Shown here: piece by piece, positions 9,601 to 36,400 of the stretch
Numbering within the stretch: position 1 is the stretch's first letter
Layout of the letters: every line of letters begins with the position of its first letter
Assembly: GCF_000184745.1 (NCBI RefSeq)
Contig: NC_014931.1
Location: forward strand, 4,650,001 to 4,714,000
Length of the DNA stretch: 64,000 bases
Direction of reading: 5' to 3'
Origin: Variovorax paradoxus EPS
Lineage (GTDB): Bacteria; Pseudomonadota; Gammaproteobacteria; Burkholderiales; Burkholderiaceae_C
Program-made: the position numbers and the translations under genes
The notes under the pieces: model-generated
Seen by the model: the letters and a program-made list of their open reading frames with translations, nothing else
Database searches by the model: none
What the model was told of the DNA's origin: nothing

Positions 9601-12600
9601 CCCCGGGCAACCCGCTGCAGCGCTGCGCCAGCGCCAGGCTTGCATGCTCGTGATGCAGCAGCTGCGTCAGCGCCGCATGCGTCTCGCGCAGGCTCGCCTG
9701 CACACCGCGCGCTCCCAGGCGCACGCGCAACGGCAAGGTGTTGATGAACAACCCCAGCGCCCGCTCGGCCCCCTCCCCGCCCTGCATGCGCCCGAACAGC
9801 ACCGTGCCGAACACCACGTCGTCCTTGCCCGTGGCCTTGCCCAGCACCAGCGCCCACGCCAGGTGGAACAAGGTCGCAGCGCTCACGCCGTGACGCTGCG
9901 CCTGGCCACGGATCTGCACGGCCAGCTCCGCCTCCAGCGGCAGGCGCACCTCCTCGATGCGCGTGCCGTCGCCCTGCACGTCCAGCAGGTTGAACGGCGC
10001 TGTCGGTTCGTCCACGTCGCCCAGCATCTCGCTGAAGAACGCCTCGTGCTCGGCCTGGCTCACGCCCAGACGCGCCTGCGCCACGTAGCGGCGGAACGGC
10101 ACCGGCTCGGGCAGCTCGTGCTGGCGGCCCTGCTGGATCAGCGCGATCTCCTCGACCAGCAGCTCCAGCGTGGTGTGGTCCAGCACCATGTGGTGGTTGG
10201 GCAACTGCAGCAGCCAGCGCTGGCCCACGGGGTCGTGCGCCGCGATGGCGCGCACCATGGGCGCCTGGCGCACGTCGATGCGGTAGTGCGCCGGGTTCAC
10301 GTGCGCGTTCAGCCGCTCTTCGACGCTGCCGGCCTCGTTGCTCCCCGCTTCGCTGTCGCTGCCGGCCTGCAACCACTGCAGCGGCAGCTTCGCCTGCCGG
10401 TGCACCACCTGCACGGCCGCCGCAAGGCCTTCCCACAGCACGGCGGTGCGCAGGATGTCATGGCGCGCGATCACCTGGTCGAAGCTGTCGATGAACTGCT
10501 CCAGCCGCTCGCGGCTGTCGAAGCTCAGCAACTGCGGCGTGACGTAGGCGTCGCCCGCGCTTTGCAGCAGGTGATGGAACAGCATGCCCTCCTGCAGCGG
10601 GGCCAGCGGGTAGATGTCCTGGATGTTCGCTGCGCCGCCGGGCACATCCGCTTCGATGCGCGCGATCTGCGCCGCATCGAGCTCGACCAGGGTCAGCATG
10701 GCCGGCTGGATCGCCTCGCAGCCCTCGGGGATCAGATTGGGCGGCACGACCACCTCCCGGTGGCCCTGCGCCTGCGCCTGCAGCAGCGCCTGGGCGAAGG
10801 CGCCCAGCTGCGGGTGCTGGAACAAGGTGCGCACCTGCACCGGCCAGCCCTGGCCGCGCACGCGCTCCAGCAGGCGCAGTGCGAGCAGCGAGTGCCCGCC
10901 GAGCTCGAAGAAGTTGTCGCCTCGCCCCACACGCGCCACGCCCAGCACCTCGGCCCAGATGGCCGCCAGCGCTTCTTCCACCGCCCCTTCGGGCGCCTCG
11001 TAGACCTGCTCGCTCGCAACCTGCGCATCCGGCAGCGCCTTGCGGTCGACCTTGCCGTTGGCATTCAGCGGCAACCCTTGGAGCACCACCAGTGCCGAGG
11101 GCACCATGTAGTCCGGCAAGGTCTGCGCCAGCCGCTCGCGCAGCGCGCCCGTCTCGATGGACTGGCCTCCATGCACCGACACGTAGCCCACCAGGCGCGT
11201 GCCGCCGGGGCCCTCCCGGGCCAGCACGATCGCCTCCCTGAGTTCGGGCTGCGCCAGCAACTGCGCCTCGATCTCCCCCAGCTCGATGCGGAAGCCCCGC
11301 ACCTTCACCTGGTGGTCGATGCGGCCCAGGTACTCCAGCTGGCCTTCGCCGCTCCAGCGCACCAGGTCGCCCGTGCGGTACAGCCGCTGCCCATGGTCCG
11401 TCGCCACGAAGCGCTCGGCCGTCAGCCCCGCGCGGTTCAGATAGCCGCGCGCCAGGCCTTCGCCCGACACATGCAGCTCCCCGGCCACACCGATCGGCAC
11501 CCGGTTCAACTGCGCATCGAGCACGCACAGGCCCAGGTCCGGAATGGCCAAGCCCACCGGGCTGCGCTGCTGGCCAAGGTCGGCCACAGTGATCCGGCGA
11601 TAGGTCACATGCACCGTCGTCTCGGTGATGCCGTACATGTTGATCAGCTGCGGCTTGTCGTCGCCAAAGCGTTCCATCCAGGTGCGAAGGCTGTTGGGCT
11701 CCAGGGCTTCTCCGCCGAAGATCACATGACGCAGCGCCAGGTCCTCGGTATCCGCCAAACCCGGCGTGTGGATCAGCTGGCCGAAGGCCGAGGGCGTCTG
11801 GTTGAGTACGGTCACTTGCTGCGCGCGCAGCAGCCCCAGGAAGTCCTCGGGCGAGCGGCTCACCCAGAACGGCACCACCACCAGCTTGCCGCCTGTGCAC
11901 AGCGCGCCGAACATCTCCCACACGGAGAAGTCGAAGGCGTAGGAGTGGAACATCGTCCACACGTCCTCGGGTCCGAAGTGGAACCACGGCTCTGTCGCAT
12001 CGAGCAGCCGCGTCACGTTGCGATGGCACAGCTGCGCGCCCTTGGGGCGGCCGGTGGAGCCGGAGGTGTAGATGACGTAGGCCAGGTTCTCGCCGCTCAA
12101 CGCAACCTGCGGGTCGGCGTCGGACTCATGGCCGGTGTCCAGCGCATCGAGCGCCAGTACCTGCAGCGCTTGGGTGCCGGGCACGCTCAGGTGGCTTTGC
12201 GTCAGCACCAGGGCAACGCCACTGTCGGCCACCATGTAGGCCAGGCGCTCGGCCGGGTACGCCGGGTCCAGCGGCACGTACGCACCGCCGGCCTTCAGGA
12301 TCGCAAGGATCCCCACCACCATCGCAATCGAACGCTCCACCGCGATCCCCACCTTGGCCTCGGGCTTCACGCCCAGCGCGATCAGGTGGTGCGCCAGCCG
12401 GTTGGCCCTCGCATTGAGCTCGCCGTAGCTCAGCGCCCGGTCCTCGTACACCAGCGCCGTCGCCTGCGGCTGCGCCTTGGCCTGATGCTCGATCAGGCCG
12501 TGCACTGTCTGCGCGCTCTCGAAATCCTGCTTGCGCTCGCCCCAAGACGCAAGCTGCGCCTTCTCCTGCGCCGCCATCAGGTCGAGTTCGCAAACCAGCC

Positions 12601-15600
12601 GCGCCGGCTGCTTCGCCAGTGCATCGACGATGCCGTCGATCGCGGCGCGCATGAAGCCGCAGACGCGCTGTGCATTCACCGCCTCGTGGATCTGCGCCAC
12701 CAGTTCGAATCCTTCGCCCAGGTCGTCCACCGACATGCCGAAGGGGTAGTTGGTCCGCTCCTCGCCGCCCAGCGACTCCATGCCCTCCCAGGCTGAAGCC
12801 CGGCCATCGTCCTGGACCGGCGCCATTTCCGGGCTGTAGCGATAGTTCAACAGCGCCGAGAACAGCGGCGTGCCACCCGGCAGCGCGCTGCAACGCTGCG
12901 CCAGCGACAGGTTGGCGTGCTCATGGTGCAGCAAGCCGGTCAGCGCCGCATGTGCATGCCGCACGCAGGCCTCCACGCTTTGCGCGCCCAGTCGCACGCG
13001 CAACGGCAAGGTGTTGATGAACAACCCCAGCGCCCGCTCGGCCCCCTCCCCGCCCTGCATGCGACCGAACAGCACCGTGCCGAACACCACGTCGTCTTTG
13101 CCCGTGGCCTTGCCCAGCACCAGCGCCCACGCCAGGTGGAACAGCGTCGCCGCGCTCACACCGTAGCGCTGCGCCTGGCTGCGCACCTGCCCCGCGAGCT
13201 GCGGCGCCAGCCGCAGGCGCGCTTCCTTCACCTGCGTGCCGTTGCCCTGCACATCCAGCAGGTCGAACGGCGCTGTCGGTTCGTCCACGTCGCCCAGCAT
13301 CTCGCTGAAGAACGCCTCGTGCTCTGCCTGGCTCACGCCCAGGCGCGCCTGCGCCACGTAGCGGCGGAACGGCACCGGCTCGGGCAACTCGTGCTGGCGG
13401 CCCTGCTGGATCAGGGTGATCTCTTCGACCAGCAGCGCGAGCGTGGTGTGGTCCAGCACCATGTGGTGGCTGGGCAGTTGCAGCAGCCAGCGCCCGTGCA
13501 CGGCGTCATGCGCGGCAGCGGCCCGGATCAGCGGCGCCCGCTGCAGGTCGATGCGGTAGTGCGCAGGATCCACATGCGCTTGCAGACGCTCTGCGGCACC
13601 TGGCGCTTCGGCACCGCCCACCGCGTCCGCCACCCATTGCAGTTGCAGCTTCGCCTTGCGCTGCACCACTTGCACCGGGTCCGGCAGGTGCTCCCACAAC
13701 ACGGCCGTGCGCAGGATGTCGTGGCGCTCTATCACCTGGTTGAAGCTGTCGATGAACCGCTCCAGCCGCTCGCGGCTGTCGAAACCCATGGCATGCGAGG
13801 TGATGTAGGCATCGCCCTCGGCCTGCATCAGGTGATGGAACAGCATGCCCTCCTGCAGCGGGGCCAGCGGATAGATATCCTGGATGTTGGATGCACCGCC
13901 CTCCACCGCGGTCTCGATGCGCGCAAGCTGTGCGGCATCGAGATCGATCAGCGTGAGCATGGCGGGCTCGATCGACGCGCACCCGGCGGGAATCAGGTTT
14001 GGCGGCACGACCACTTCGCGTCGCCCCTGCTCCTGCACGAGCGCAGCCGCGAAAGCAGCCAGCTGCGGCTGCTGGAACAGCGTGCGCACCTGCGCCTTCC
14101 ATCCCTGCGAACGCACCTGCTCCAGCAGGCGCAACGCGAGCAGCGAGTGCCCGCCGAGTTCGAAGAAGTTGTCGTTGCGACCCACGCGCGCCACGCCCAG
14201 CACCTCGGCCCAGATGGCCGCCAGCGCCTGCTCCACCACGCCCTCGGGCGCCTCGTACGCCCGCTCGCTCGTGAACTCCGCACGCGGCAGCGCCTTGCGG
14301 TCCACCTTGCCGTTGGCATTCAGCGGCAGGCGCTCAAGCACCATCACCACGCCCGGCACCATGTAGTCGGGCAGCGCCCGACCCAGCCGGCCGCGCAGCA
14401 CGGTCACGTCGATCGCTTGGCCCGCGTGCGCCGATACATAGCCAACAAGCCGCGCGCCCGATGGACCTTCGTCGGCCACCACAACCGCTTCACGCACCTC
14501 GGGCTGCGCCAGCAACTGCGCCTCGATCTCGCCCAGTTCGATGCGAAAACCGCGCACCTTCACCTGGTGGTCGATGCGGCCGAGATACTCGATCTGGCCT
14601 TCCGCATTCCAGCGCACGAGGTCGCCCGTGCGGTACAGCCGCTGGCCGTTGTTCGTGGCCACGAAGCGCTCGGACGTCAGGCCCGCGCGACGCAGATAGC
14701 CCCGTGCGAGGTTGATCCCGCCCAGGTACAGCTCACCCGCCACGCCCGCGGGCACTTCGTTGAGCTGCGCATCGAGCACGTACGCCTGCGTGTCGCTGAT
14801 GGGCCGGCCGATCGGCACCTGGTTCAGCCCGTCGTCGCGACAGGTCCACTGCGTGACGTGGATGGTGGTCTCGGTCGGGCCGTACAGGTTCTGCAGCGAG
14901 GCGCCCTTCAGGCGCTGCAGGGCTTCGCGCTGCGTGGCCGCGGGCATGGCCTCGCCGCCGCAGATGATGTAGCGCAGCCGCGTGGTGGCCTCGATACCCT
15001 CGTGGGCCAGGAAGGCCTGCAGCATCGAGGGCACGAAGTTCAGGGTGGTGATCTGGTGCCTCTGGATCAGTTGCACCAGCCGCTCGGGGTCGCGGTGGTC
15101 GCCGGGGTTGGCAATCACCAGCCGCACGCCGGTGGTCAGCGGCCAGAACATCTCCCAGCACGAGACGTCGAAGCCGAACGGCGCCTTGTGCAGCACGGTG
15201 TCGGCCTCGGTGAGGCGGTAGGTCTCCTGCATCCAGGCCATGCAGCTGTACAGGGCGTCGTGGCGGATCGCCGCGCCCTTGGGCTTGCCGGTGGAGCCGG
15301 AGGTGTAGATGACGTAGGCCAGGTGCTCGCCGTGCAGCGCGACCTTCGGATCGGCGGCAGATTCGGTGCCGACATCGAGGGTGTCGAGTTCGAGTACCCG
15401 CAATGCATCGCCTGCGGGCAGCAGCGGCCGCAGGTGGCGCTGGGTCAGCAGCAGCGCGATGCCGCTGTCTTCAACCATGTAGGCCAGGCGGTCGGCCGGG
15501 TACTCGGGGTCCAGCGGCACGTAGGCGCCACCGGCCTTCAGGATCGCGAGGATGCCCACCATCATTTCCACCGAGCGGTCGACCACGATGCCCACGAGGG

Positions 15601-18600
15601 CCTCGGGCTTCACGCCCAGCGCGATCAGGTGGTGGGCCAGACGGTTGGCCCGGGCGTTGAGCTCGCCATAGCTCAGCGCTTCATCGCCGAACAGCAGCGC
15701 GGTCGCATCGGGCGTTTGCCGTGCGTGCTGCTCGATCTGCCGGTGCACCGGCTGCGCGCCTTCGTGCCTCCGCGTGTTCTCGCTCCACGACGCAAGCTGC
15801 AGTCGCTCCCATTCGGACATCACGTCGATCTCGGAGGCGAGTTGCTCCGGCTTTTCCGCCAATGCGTCGACCACGCCCCGAATCGCGGCATGCATGTAGC
15901 CGCACACGCGCGCCACGTCGATGGCTTCATGGACCTGCGCCACCAGCTCGAAGCCTTCGCCCAGGTCGTCCACCGACATGCCGAGCGGATAGTTGGTACG
16001 TTCTTCGCCGCCCAGCACCTCCATGCCGTCCCATGCAAAGGCATCTTCCGTCTGCACGACCTGCGGGCTGTAGCGGTAGTTGAGCAGCGCCGAGAACAGT
16101 GGCGTACCGCCCGGCAAGGCGCTGCAGCGCTGCGCCAGCGACAAGCTTGCATGCTCGTGATGCAGCAGCCCGGTCAGCGCGGCGTGCGTCTGCCGCAGGC
16201 ACTGCACCATGTCCTGCGCGCCCAGCCGGATGCGCACCGGCAGCGTGTTGATGAACAGGCCGAGCGCCCGGTCGCCGCCCTCGCCACCCTCCATGCGTCC
16301 GAACAGCACCGTGCCGAACACCACGTCGTCCTTGCCCGTGGTCTTGGCCAGCACCAGAGCCCAGGCCAAGTGGAACAGCGTGGCCGGGGTCACCCCATGG
16401 CGCTGTGCCTGCTGGCGAATCCGCGCGGCCAGCGGTGCTTCCAGCAGCTGTCGGCCTTCTTCGACGCGCGTGCCGTCGCCCTGCACATCCAGCAGGTCGA
16501 ACGGTGCCGTTGGCTCGTCCACGTCGCCCAGCATCTGGCCGAAGAAGGCCTCGTGTTCCGCACGGCTCACGCCCAGGCGGGTCTGCGCCACGTAACGCCG
16601 GAAAGGCACCTGCGCGGGCAGTTCGTGCGACCTGCCCTGCTGGACCATCGCGATCTCTTCGACCAGCAGGTCCAGCGTGGCATGGTCCAGCACCAGGTGG
16701 TGGCTGGGCAGTTGCAACAGCCAGCGCTGCCCTGCAGGGTCGTGCGCAGCCACGGCATGGATCATCGGCGCACTGCGCACGTCGATGCGGTAATGGGCAG
16801 GGTCCACATGGGCATTCAGCCGTTCGGCCACCGTCGACGGGCCGTCGCCCATCACCAGCCACTGCAGCTGCATCCGCGCCTGTCGATGCACCACCTGCAC
16901 CGGCTCCTTCAGTCCTTCCCACAGCACGGCCGTGCGCAGGATGTCGTGCCGTGCAATCACCCGATTGAGGCTGTCGACGAAGCGCTCCAGGCGTTCCTTG
17001 CCATCGAAGCTGAGCGCAAGCGGCGTGACGTAGGTATCGCCTTCCGTCTGCAGCAGGTGATGGAACAGCATGCCCTCTTGCAGCGGCGCGAGCGGGTAGA
17101 TGTCCTGGATGCTGGAGGCGCCGCCCGGCACGGCCGCCTCGATCCGCGCGATCTGCCCGGCATCGAGTTCGATCAGCGTGAGCATCCCGGGCTCGATCGC
17201 CTCGCAACCCGGGGGGATGAGGTTGGGCGGCACGACCACTTCGCGCCGTCCCTGCTCCTGCACCAGCGCCTGTGCAAAGGCGGCGAGCTGCGGATGCTGG
17301 AACAGCGTGCGCACCTGCACCGACCAACCCTGGCCGCGCACGCGCTCCAGCAGGCGCAGCGCAAGCAGCGAATGCCCGCCGAGTTCGAAGAAATTGTCGT
17401 TGCGGCCCACACGGGCAACTCCGAGCACCTCGGCCCAGATGGCCGAGAGCTTCTGTTCCGCCTCGCCGGCAGGCGTTTCATAGGTCTTGTCGTTGATGAA
17501 CTCGGGCGCGGGCAGCGCCTTGCGATCCACCTTGCCGTTGGCGTTCTGTGGCAGCGCATCGAGCGCCACCAGCACCGCGGGCACCATGTAGTTGGGCAGC
17601 ATCTCGCCGAGCTTCTGCCGCAGCCGTGCCGCGTCGATGCCTTGCCCCGACACGTAGCCCACCAAGCGCGCGCCCGAAGGGCCTTCGTTCGCGACCACCA
17701 CGGCTTCGCGCACTTCCGGCTGCGCCAGCAGGCTGGCCTCGACTTCTCCCAGTTCGACCCGGAAACCGCGGATCTTCACCTGGTGGTCGATGCGGCCGAG
17801 GTACTCCAGCTGGCCCTGCGAGTTCCATCGCACCAGGTCGCCGGTGCGATAGAGTCGCCCGCCCTGCGCGTCGAACGAATCGGCAACGAAGCGCTCCGCG
17901 CTCAGTCCCGGGCGCCCCAGGTAGCCGCGCGCCAGCAGCGCGCCACCGATGCACAGTTCTCCGGCCGCGCCTTGCGGCACGAGGCTGAAATCGGCGCCTA
18001 CCACGCGCAGCGCGCGGCCCGCCAGCGGCACGCCGATCGGCATGCGCTGCGGCAGTTCGCGGCCGGCCTCCAGGTAGGGTGCACAGTCCAGAATCGAGGC
18101 GGTCACTGTCGCCTCGGTCGGTCCGTAGGTGTTGAGCAGCGTGATCCCCGCCAGCCCCGCCTTGCGCCAGGCATTGAGCCCTTCGGGCGGCATGGCTTCG
18201 CCGCCCGCATGAACCTGTCGCAGCGCGCCGTACGAGCGGACGCCGTGGCGTGCGAAATCCTGCGCGAGCAACAGCCAGTAGGCCGTGGTGAGGTCGGCCA
18301 CGCTGATCTGCTTGCCGATCAACTCGCGGTAGAAAGTGTCGCTGTCCCAGAGAACCGGCCCGCGCAACACGATCGCGGCGCCCGCGACCAGCGGAGGAAA
18401 CGCCTGTTCGACGAAACCGTCGAAATTCAGCGTCGAGAACTGAAGCATGCGGTCCGCCGGCGTGAGGCCGAAGAAGCGGACGGACTCCTGGGCATGCTGC
18501 ACCAGGGCATGGTGCGCAATGCCGACGCCCTTGGGCCTGCCGGTGGAACCCGAGGTGTAGATCAGATAGGCGAGGCTCTCGCGGTGCAGCGCGACCTGCG

Positions 18601-20535
18601 GATCGTGCGCGGGCAGCGCGTGCAGGTCCAGCGCATCGAGCGCGAGCGTTGCCAGCGAGCGGCCGAACGACAGACGTGCCGCAATGTGCGATTGCGTGAG
18701 GAGCAGCCCGATGCCACTGTCCTCGACCATGTAGGCCAGGCGATCGGCGGGGTACTCGGGGTCCAGCGGCACGTAGGCGCCGCCAGCCTTCAGGATCGCG
18801 AGGATGCCCACCATCATTTCCACCGAACGCTCCACCGCGATGCCCACGCGGTGCTCGGGCTTCACGCCCCGTGCGATCAGGTGATGCGCCAGGCGATTGG
18901 CTCTGGCATTGAGTTCGCCATAGCTCAGCGCCTGCTCGCCGAAGAGCAACGCGGGCGCATGGGGCCGCTGCGCCGCATGGTGCTCGAAGAGGCGGTGCAC
19001 TGGCTGCGCGTCGTCGTAGGCCTGCGCGTTCACGCCCCACGTCGACAGCTGCGAACGCTCGGCTTCGCCCAGCAGCGGCACATCGCCCACGGCCTGATCC
19101 GGCCGCTCCGACAGGGCCTGCAGCACGGCCAGATAGTGCCCGACCATCCGCACCATCGTCTGCGTATCGAACAGCTCGCGGGCATAGCTGAAACTCGCCA
19201 GCACCCGGCCGTCCGTGCCTTCGGTCGTGTCGAGGGTGAGTTCGAACTGCGCCGCCTGCACACCCAGGCCGTGTTCCGCCAGCGTGAGGCCGGGCAGGCT
19301 CTCCAGCGAACGGAAGTCCGCGCGCTGGTGGTTGAACATCACCTGGAACAACGGACTGGTGCTCAGGCTGCGCTCGGGTTGCGACGCCTCCACGAGCTGC
19401 TCGAACGGCAGGTCCTGGTGCGCCTGCGCGCCCAGTGCCGCCTCGCGCGCCTGCAACAGCACCTGCGACAGGCTCGCACGCCCGTCCACCACGTTGCGCA
19501 GCACCTGCGTGTTCACGAAGAAGCCGATGACGCCTTCGGTCTCCACCCGGTGCCGGTTCGCAATGGGCACACCCACGCGGATGTCCCGCTGGCCGGTATG
19601 GCGGCCGAGCAGCACCTGGAAGCCCGCGAGCAGCGCCATGAACAGCGTCGCGCCCTGGCCCTGGACCCGCTTCTGCAGGCCCTTGACCAGCTCGCGCGGC
19701 AGCTCGAAGTTCTGTTGCGCCGCACGATAGTCGCCATCGGCCCGCCGTGCATGGTCCACCGGCAGCTGAAGCACCGGATGCTCGGTACCCAGCTGCTCCT
19801 TCCAATAGGAGAGCTGCCTGTCCTTCTCCCCGGCCTCCAGCCAGTTGCGCTGCCACACCGCATAGTCCGCGTACTGGATCGGCAGGGGCTGCAGGTCGGA
19901 TTCCTCGGCACACGCATGCGACCGGTACTGGGTCACGAACTCGTCGACGACTACTTGCATCGACCAGCCGTCGGACACGATGTGGTGCATCACCACCACG
20001 AGCAGGTGGTCGTCGACCGCCAGGCGGATCAGGCCGACGCGCAGCAACGGCCCGGCGCTCAGGTCGAAGGGCAGCGCATTCAGCTGGCGGGCGGCCTCGT
20101 CGGCGCGCGCCTCGCGCGCTTCCGATGCCACGTCGCCCAGGTCCACCCGCTGCATGTCGAAGCGGCTGTCCTCGCGGATCACCTGCTCGGCCAGGCCATC
20201 GGCGTTGGCGCGAAACACCGTTCGCAACGATTCATGCCGCGCCACCAGCGCCGCGAAACTCGCCTGCACGGCCTCCGCGTCGAGCGTGCCCTTGAGCCTC
20301 AGTGCACCGCTGATGTGGTACGCCGTGCTCTGCGGATCCAACTGCCAGAGGAACCACTGCCGCAGTTGCGCATACGAGAGATGGCAGCGATCGAGGGCCG
20401 ATGCGTCCCTGACAAGAATCGGAAACTGGCCGATGGTCAGGCCTTCGGCACGGATCTTCTCGTAGACCGCCCGGCGCTGCTCGGAAGTCAGTCGAGAAAA
20501 GCGTTCCGCAATGCGGCGAGTCGCCGTGGTTTCCA

Positions 20536-20536
<1 letters not shown>
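6635..20536 (-). CDS. Terminal four-module NRPS: C-A-T-Cdual-A-T-Cdual-A-T-Cdual-A-T-TE
   Basis: A 4633-residue peptide synthetase. Approximate order: C 50-480 (HHIVSDG near 183), A 500-1010, T near 1053, then three modules each opening with a dual condensation/epimerisation domain. These carry both the N-terminal HH-L-x4-GD motif (near 1159, 2234 and 3321) and the HHxxxDH site (near 1278, 2355 and 3445). A thioesterase with GWSLGG (Ser near 4439) releases the product. Pocket codes read by alignment to GrsA are: A1 DGEDHGTVTK (acidic pocket, basic residue, Lys-like), A2 DVWNIGLIHK (X, see findings), A3 DFWNIGMVHK (Thr) and A4 DVWHVSLIDK (Ser). The dual domains predict D-basic, D-X and D-Thr. 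The ATG at 20536 overlaps the upstream stop as TGATG; a TTG one codon earlier is unlikely. It carries long DNA repeats shared with the upstream NRPS. Confidence 0.95.
8898..12559. repeat. 3.66-kb intergenic duplication, copy A (terminal NRPS)
   Basis: This stretch spans the front part of the Ser-module A domain, the dual C domain before it, and the whole T and most of the A domain of the Thr module. It matches 22004-25659 with only about ten substitutions and one 6-base indel by eye, so roughly 99.7% identical. The synonymous positions match too, so this is shared DNA and not just domain homology. Confidence 0.93.
14187..15800. repeat. 1.6-kb X-module duplication, copy A (terminal NRPS)
   Basis: The C-terminal part of the T-to-A linker and nearly the entire A domain of the X module (pocket DVWNIGLIHK) repeat almost exactly at 30386-31999. 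Differences cluster between about 15347 and 15440; elsewhere the copies are essentially identical. The FAAL-NRPS A domain has the same pocket but is clearly diverged at DNA level. Confidence 0.92.
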
Positions 20537-33477
<12,941 letters not shown>

Positions 33478-33484
33478 GGAATTC

Positions 33485-36400
33485 TCAGACGAATGCGGGC
33501 GAGCGATCGGGTTCGGCATCGGCCGGCGCATCGAGGGGTGCGGCGGCCTCGATTTCCTCGATCAGCCGGGTCTCGACCAGGATCGCAAGGTCGCGGAGGG
33601 TGGGTGCCTTGAAGAAGGCGGCCGGATGCAGTTCGACTTCGTAGGCCTTGCGGGCCCGCGCCAGGATCTGGATCGCGAGCAGCGAGTCGCCGCCCAGCTC
33701 GAACAGGTTGTCATCGATGCCGACGCTGGCAATGCCCAGCATGTCCTGCCAGATGCCCGCGAGCACGTTCTCCAGCTCGCCTTCCGGCGCGACGAAAGGT
33801 GTGGCCAGCGCGGGGCGCGGATGTTCGCGGCGCTTCTTCTTCGCGGCCGGGCCGGTCTCCAGCAGGTCGAGCATGCCGTTGTCCAGTTCGCCGAGCCGTT
33901 GGTTCAGGTCGGTGGTGGAGATCACGACCTGCGCGAACGCCGGGCCGTTGACGATGCGTTCCACCGCCCGCGCGCCCTCGGGTCCGTCCATGCCGATGCC
34001 GTCGGGCAGCACGCGGCCTGCGGCCATGCCGAGGTCGCGCCAGGCGTCCCAGTTGACCGAGATGACGGGGTACGTCGCACTGCGTTGCCACAGTGCGGCC
34101 AGCCCGTCGAGGTAGGCGTTCGCGGCGGCGTAGTCGCTCATGCCGAGGCCACCGGCCATGCTGGAGATCGACGAGCACAGCAGCACGAAATCGAGCGGCT
34201 CGTCGCGCAGTGCGTCGAGCAGAAAGCGCGTGCCTTGCAACTTGGGGGCGAAGACTTCGTCGATTGCGGCGCGGGTGCGGGTTGCGATCATTCCGCTGTT
34301 CGCGTGACCGGCCGCATGCACCACGCCCTGCACCATGCCGAAGCGGGCGCGGGCCTCTGCGACGGCGGCTTGCATCGAGGCCGCATCGGCCACGTCGGCA
34401 GCGACGACGAGCACTTCGCCGCCGAGATTTTCGAGTTCGATCAGTTGCGCGAGCCTGGTCCGCAGCGCCTGGGGTTGCGCTTCGTCGGCGACGAGAGCCT
34501 CCCACTCGCTCCGTTCGGGCAGCGGTGTGCGTCCCAGCAGCACCAGCCGCGCCTGCCATGACTCGGCCAGGTGCCGCGCGACCGCGAGCCCCACGCCGCC
34601 GAGACCGCCGGTGATCAGGTAGACGCCCTTGGAGCGCAGGCGCTGTTGCGGCGCGGAGCCGGACGGCAGCGGCGCATAGGTCTTGACCCAGCGATGCGGG
34701 CCGCGATAGGCCACGAGCGTTTCGTCGTGCGGCGCCTGCGCCGGCGCGGCGAGCTGCCGTGCCAGCCATGCTTCAGCAGCGCTGCCCGGCACGGGCAACA
34801 CGATGTCCGTCACCCGGCAAGCGATGTGCGGATACTCCTGCGCGATCACCTTGCAGAGGCTGAACAGCGTCGCCTTCTCGGGGCACAGCGGCTCGAGGCC
34901 GGAGGCGTCTTCGATCTGGTTCGCGATGACTTCAATCGAGAGCTCGCGCGCACGTCCGCCAGAGGTGCTGTCGATGGCCTGAATCAGCGCCAGCAGGCTG
35001 AAGTAGCCGCGCTCGAGCACGTCCTCCGATTGCGGCAAAGACGACGAAGACGACGGCTGGCCGTCCACGCTCCACAGGTGATAGACCTTGGCGACCGGTC
35101 CGGATTCGGCCTGCACCTTGCGCAGGAGCTCTTCGTGATCCGCACGCTCGCCCGGGCGTACCGTGAACTGGTGCGCTCCCGTTTCGGCATAGCCGCTCCC
35201 CGGCGTCACGCGGAACACCGGGTGCGCGGGCGCTTCGGCCTGCAATTGGCGAATCAGGGCGTCGGTCAAGCCGCTCGTCTCCGCGAACACCAACGTGCAG
35301 CCGTCGGCCGGCGTAAGAGCCGTTGGCATACCCGCGGGCTCCGTACGTTGCCAGACCGGCACGTGGAATGGATCGCCCGGCTTCTGCACGGGCGAGGTCG
35401 CCGCTTCGCTGCCCGCCTCGGGCATGTCCGTCCAATAGGAGCGGCGCTGGAACGGATAGGTCGGCAGCGGCACGCGGCGTGCCTGCCGTCCCGGATGGCA
35501 CGCAGCCCAATCGATATCGACACCCGCGCACCAGAGTTGGCCGATCACGCTCGCCATCTGGCGTTCGTTCTGTGCCTGCTTCTGCGGATGGGCCTGGCTC
35601 GACAGGATGGCCGCCGCCGAATCGGCCAGCGGGTGCTGGCGCGCGAGGCCGGCCAGCGTCTCGCCGGGACCGACTTCGAGCAGCACGCGGCCTTGGACGC
35701 GCAGCAGTTCCGCCATGCCGTCCGCGAAGCGCACCGTGCCGCGCAGGTGCTGGCCCCAGTAGGCCGGATCGACCGCCTGCTGCGCAGTGATGGGCTTGCC
35801 GGTGACGTTGGAGATGAAGGGAATGCGGGGCGCGGACCGCGGCACGGAAGCGACCACCTGCTGCAGCTCGGCCACGATGGACTCGGTCATCGCCGAATGG
35901 GAGGCGATCGAGACCAGCAGGCGGCGCGGCATCAGCCCGCGCGCGAACAGCTGCTGCTCGGCCGCCTCGATGGCCGCCATCGGCCCGGCGAGCACGCACA
36001 GTTGCTCGCCATTGATCGCCGCGATGTCGCAGCCGGTGGCCAGGAACGGCGCGAGTTCGGATTCCGACAGCGCGATGGCGGTCATCGCGCCCGGCGCCAT
36101 CGACTGCATCAGCCGCCCGCGCGTGGCAACGATGCGCAGCGCATCTTCCAGGCTGAACACGCCGGCCAGACACGCGGCCACGTACTCGCCCAGGCTGTGG
36201 CCCAACATCACGGCCGGCTGCACGCCGCGCGACATCCACAGGCGCGCCATCGCGTACTCGACGATGAACAGCAGCGGCTGTGTGTATTCGATGCGACCGA
36301 GCTTCTCGTCGGCAGCAGCTTCGCCGCCGACGGCCGGGTAGAGCAGTTGCCGCAGGTCCATGCCCATCGCATCGCGCAGCGCGTCGCAGCAGCGATCGAT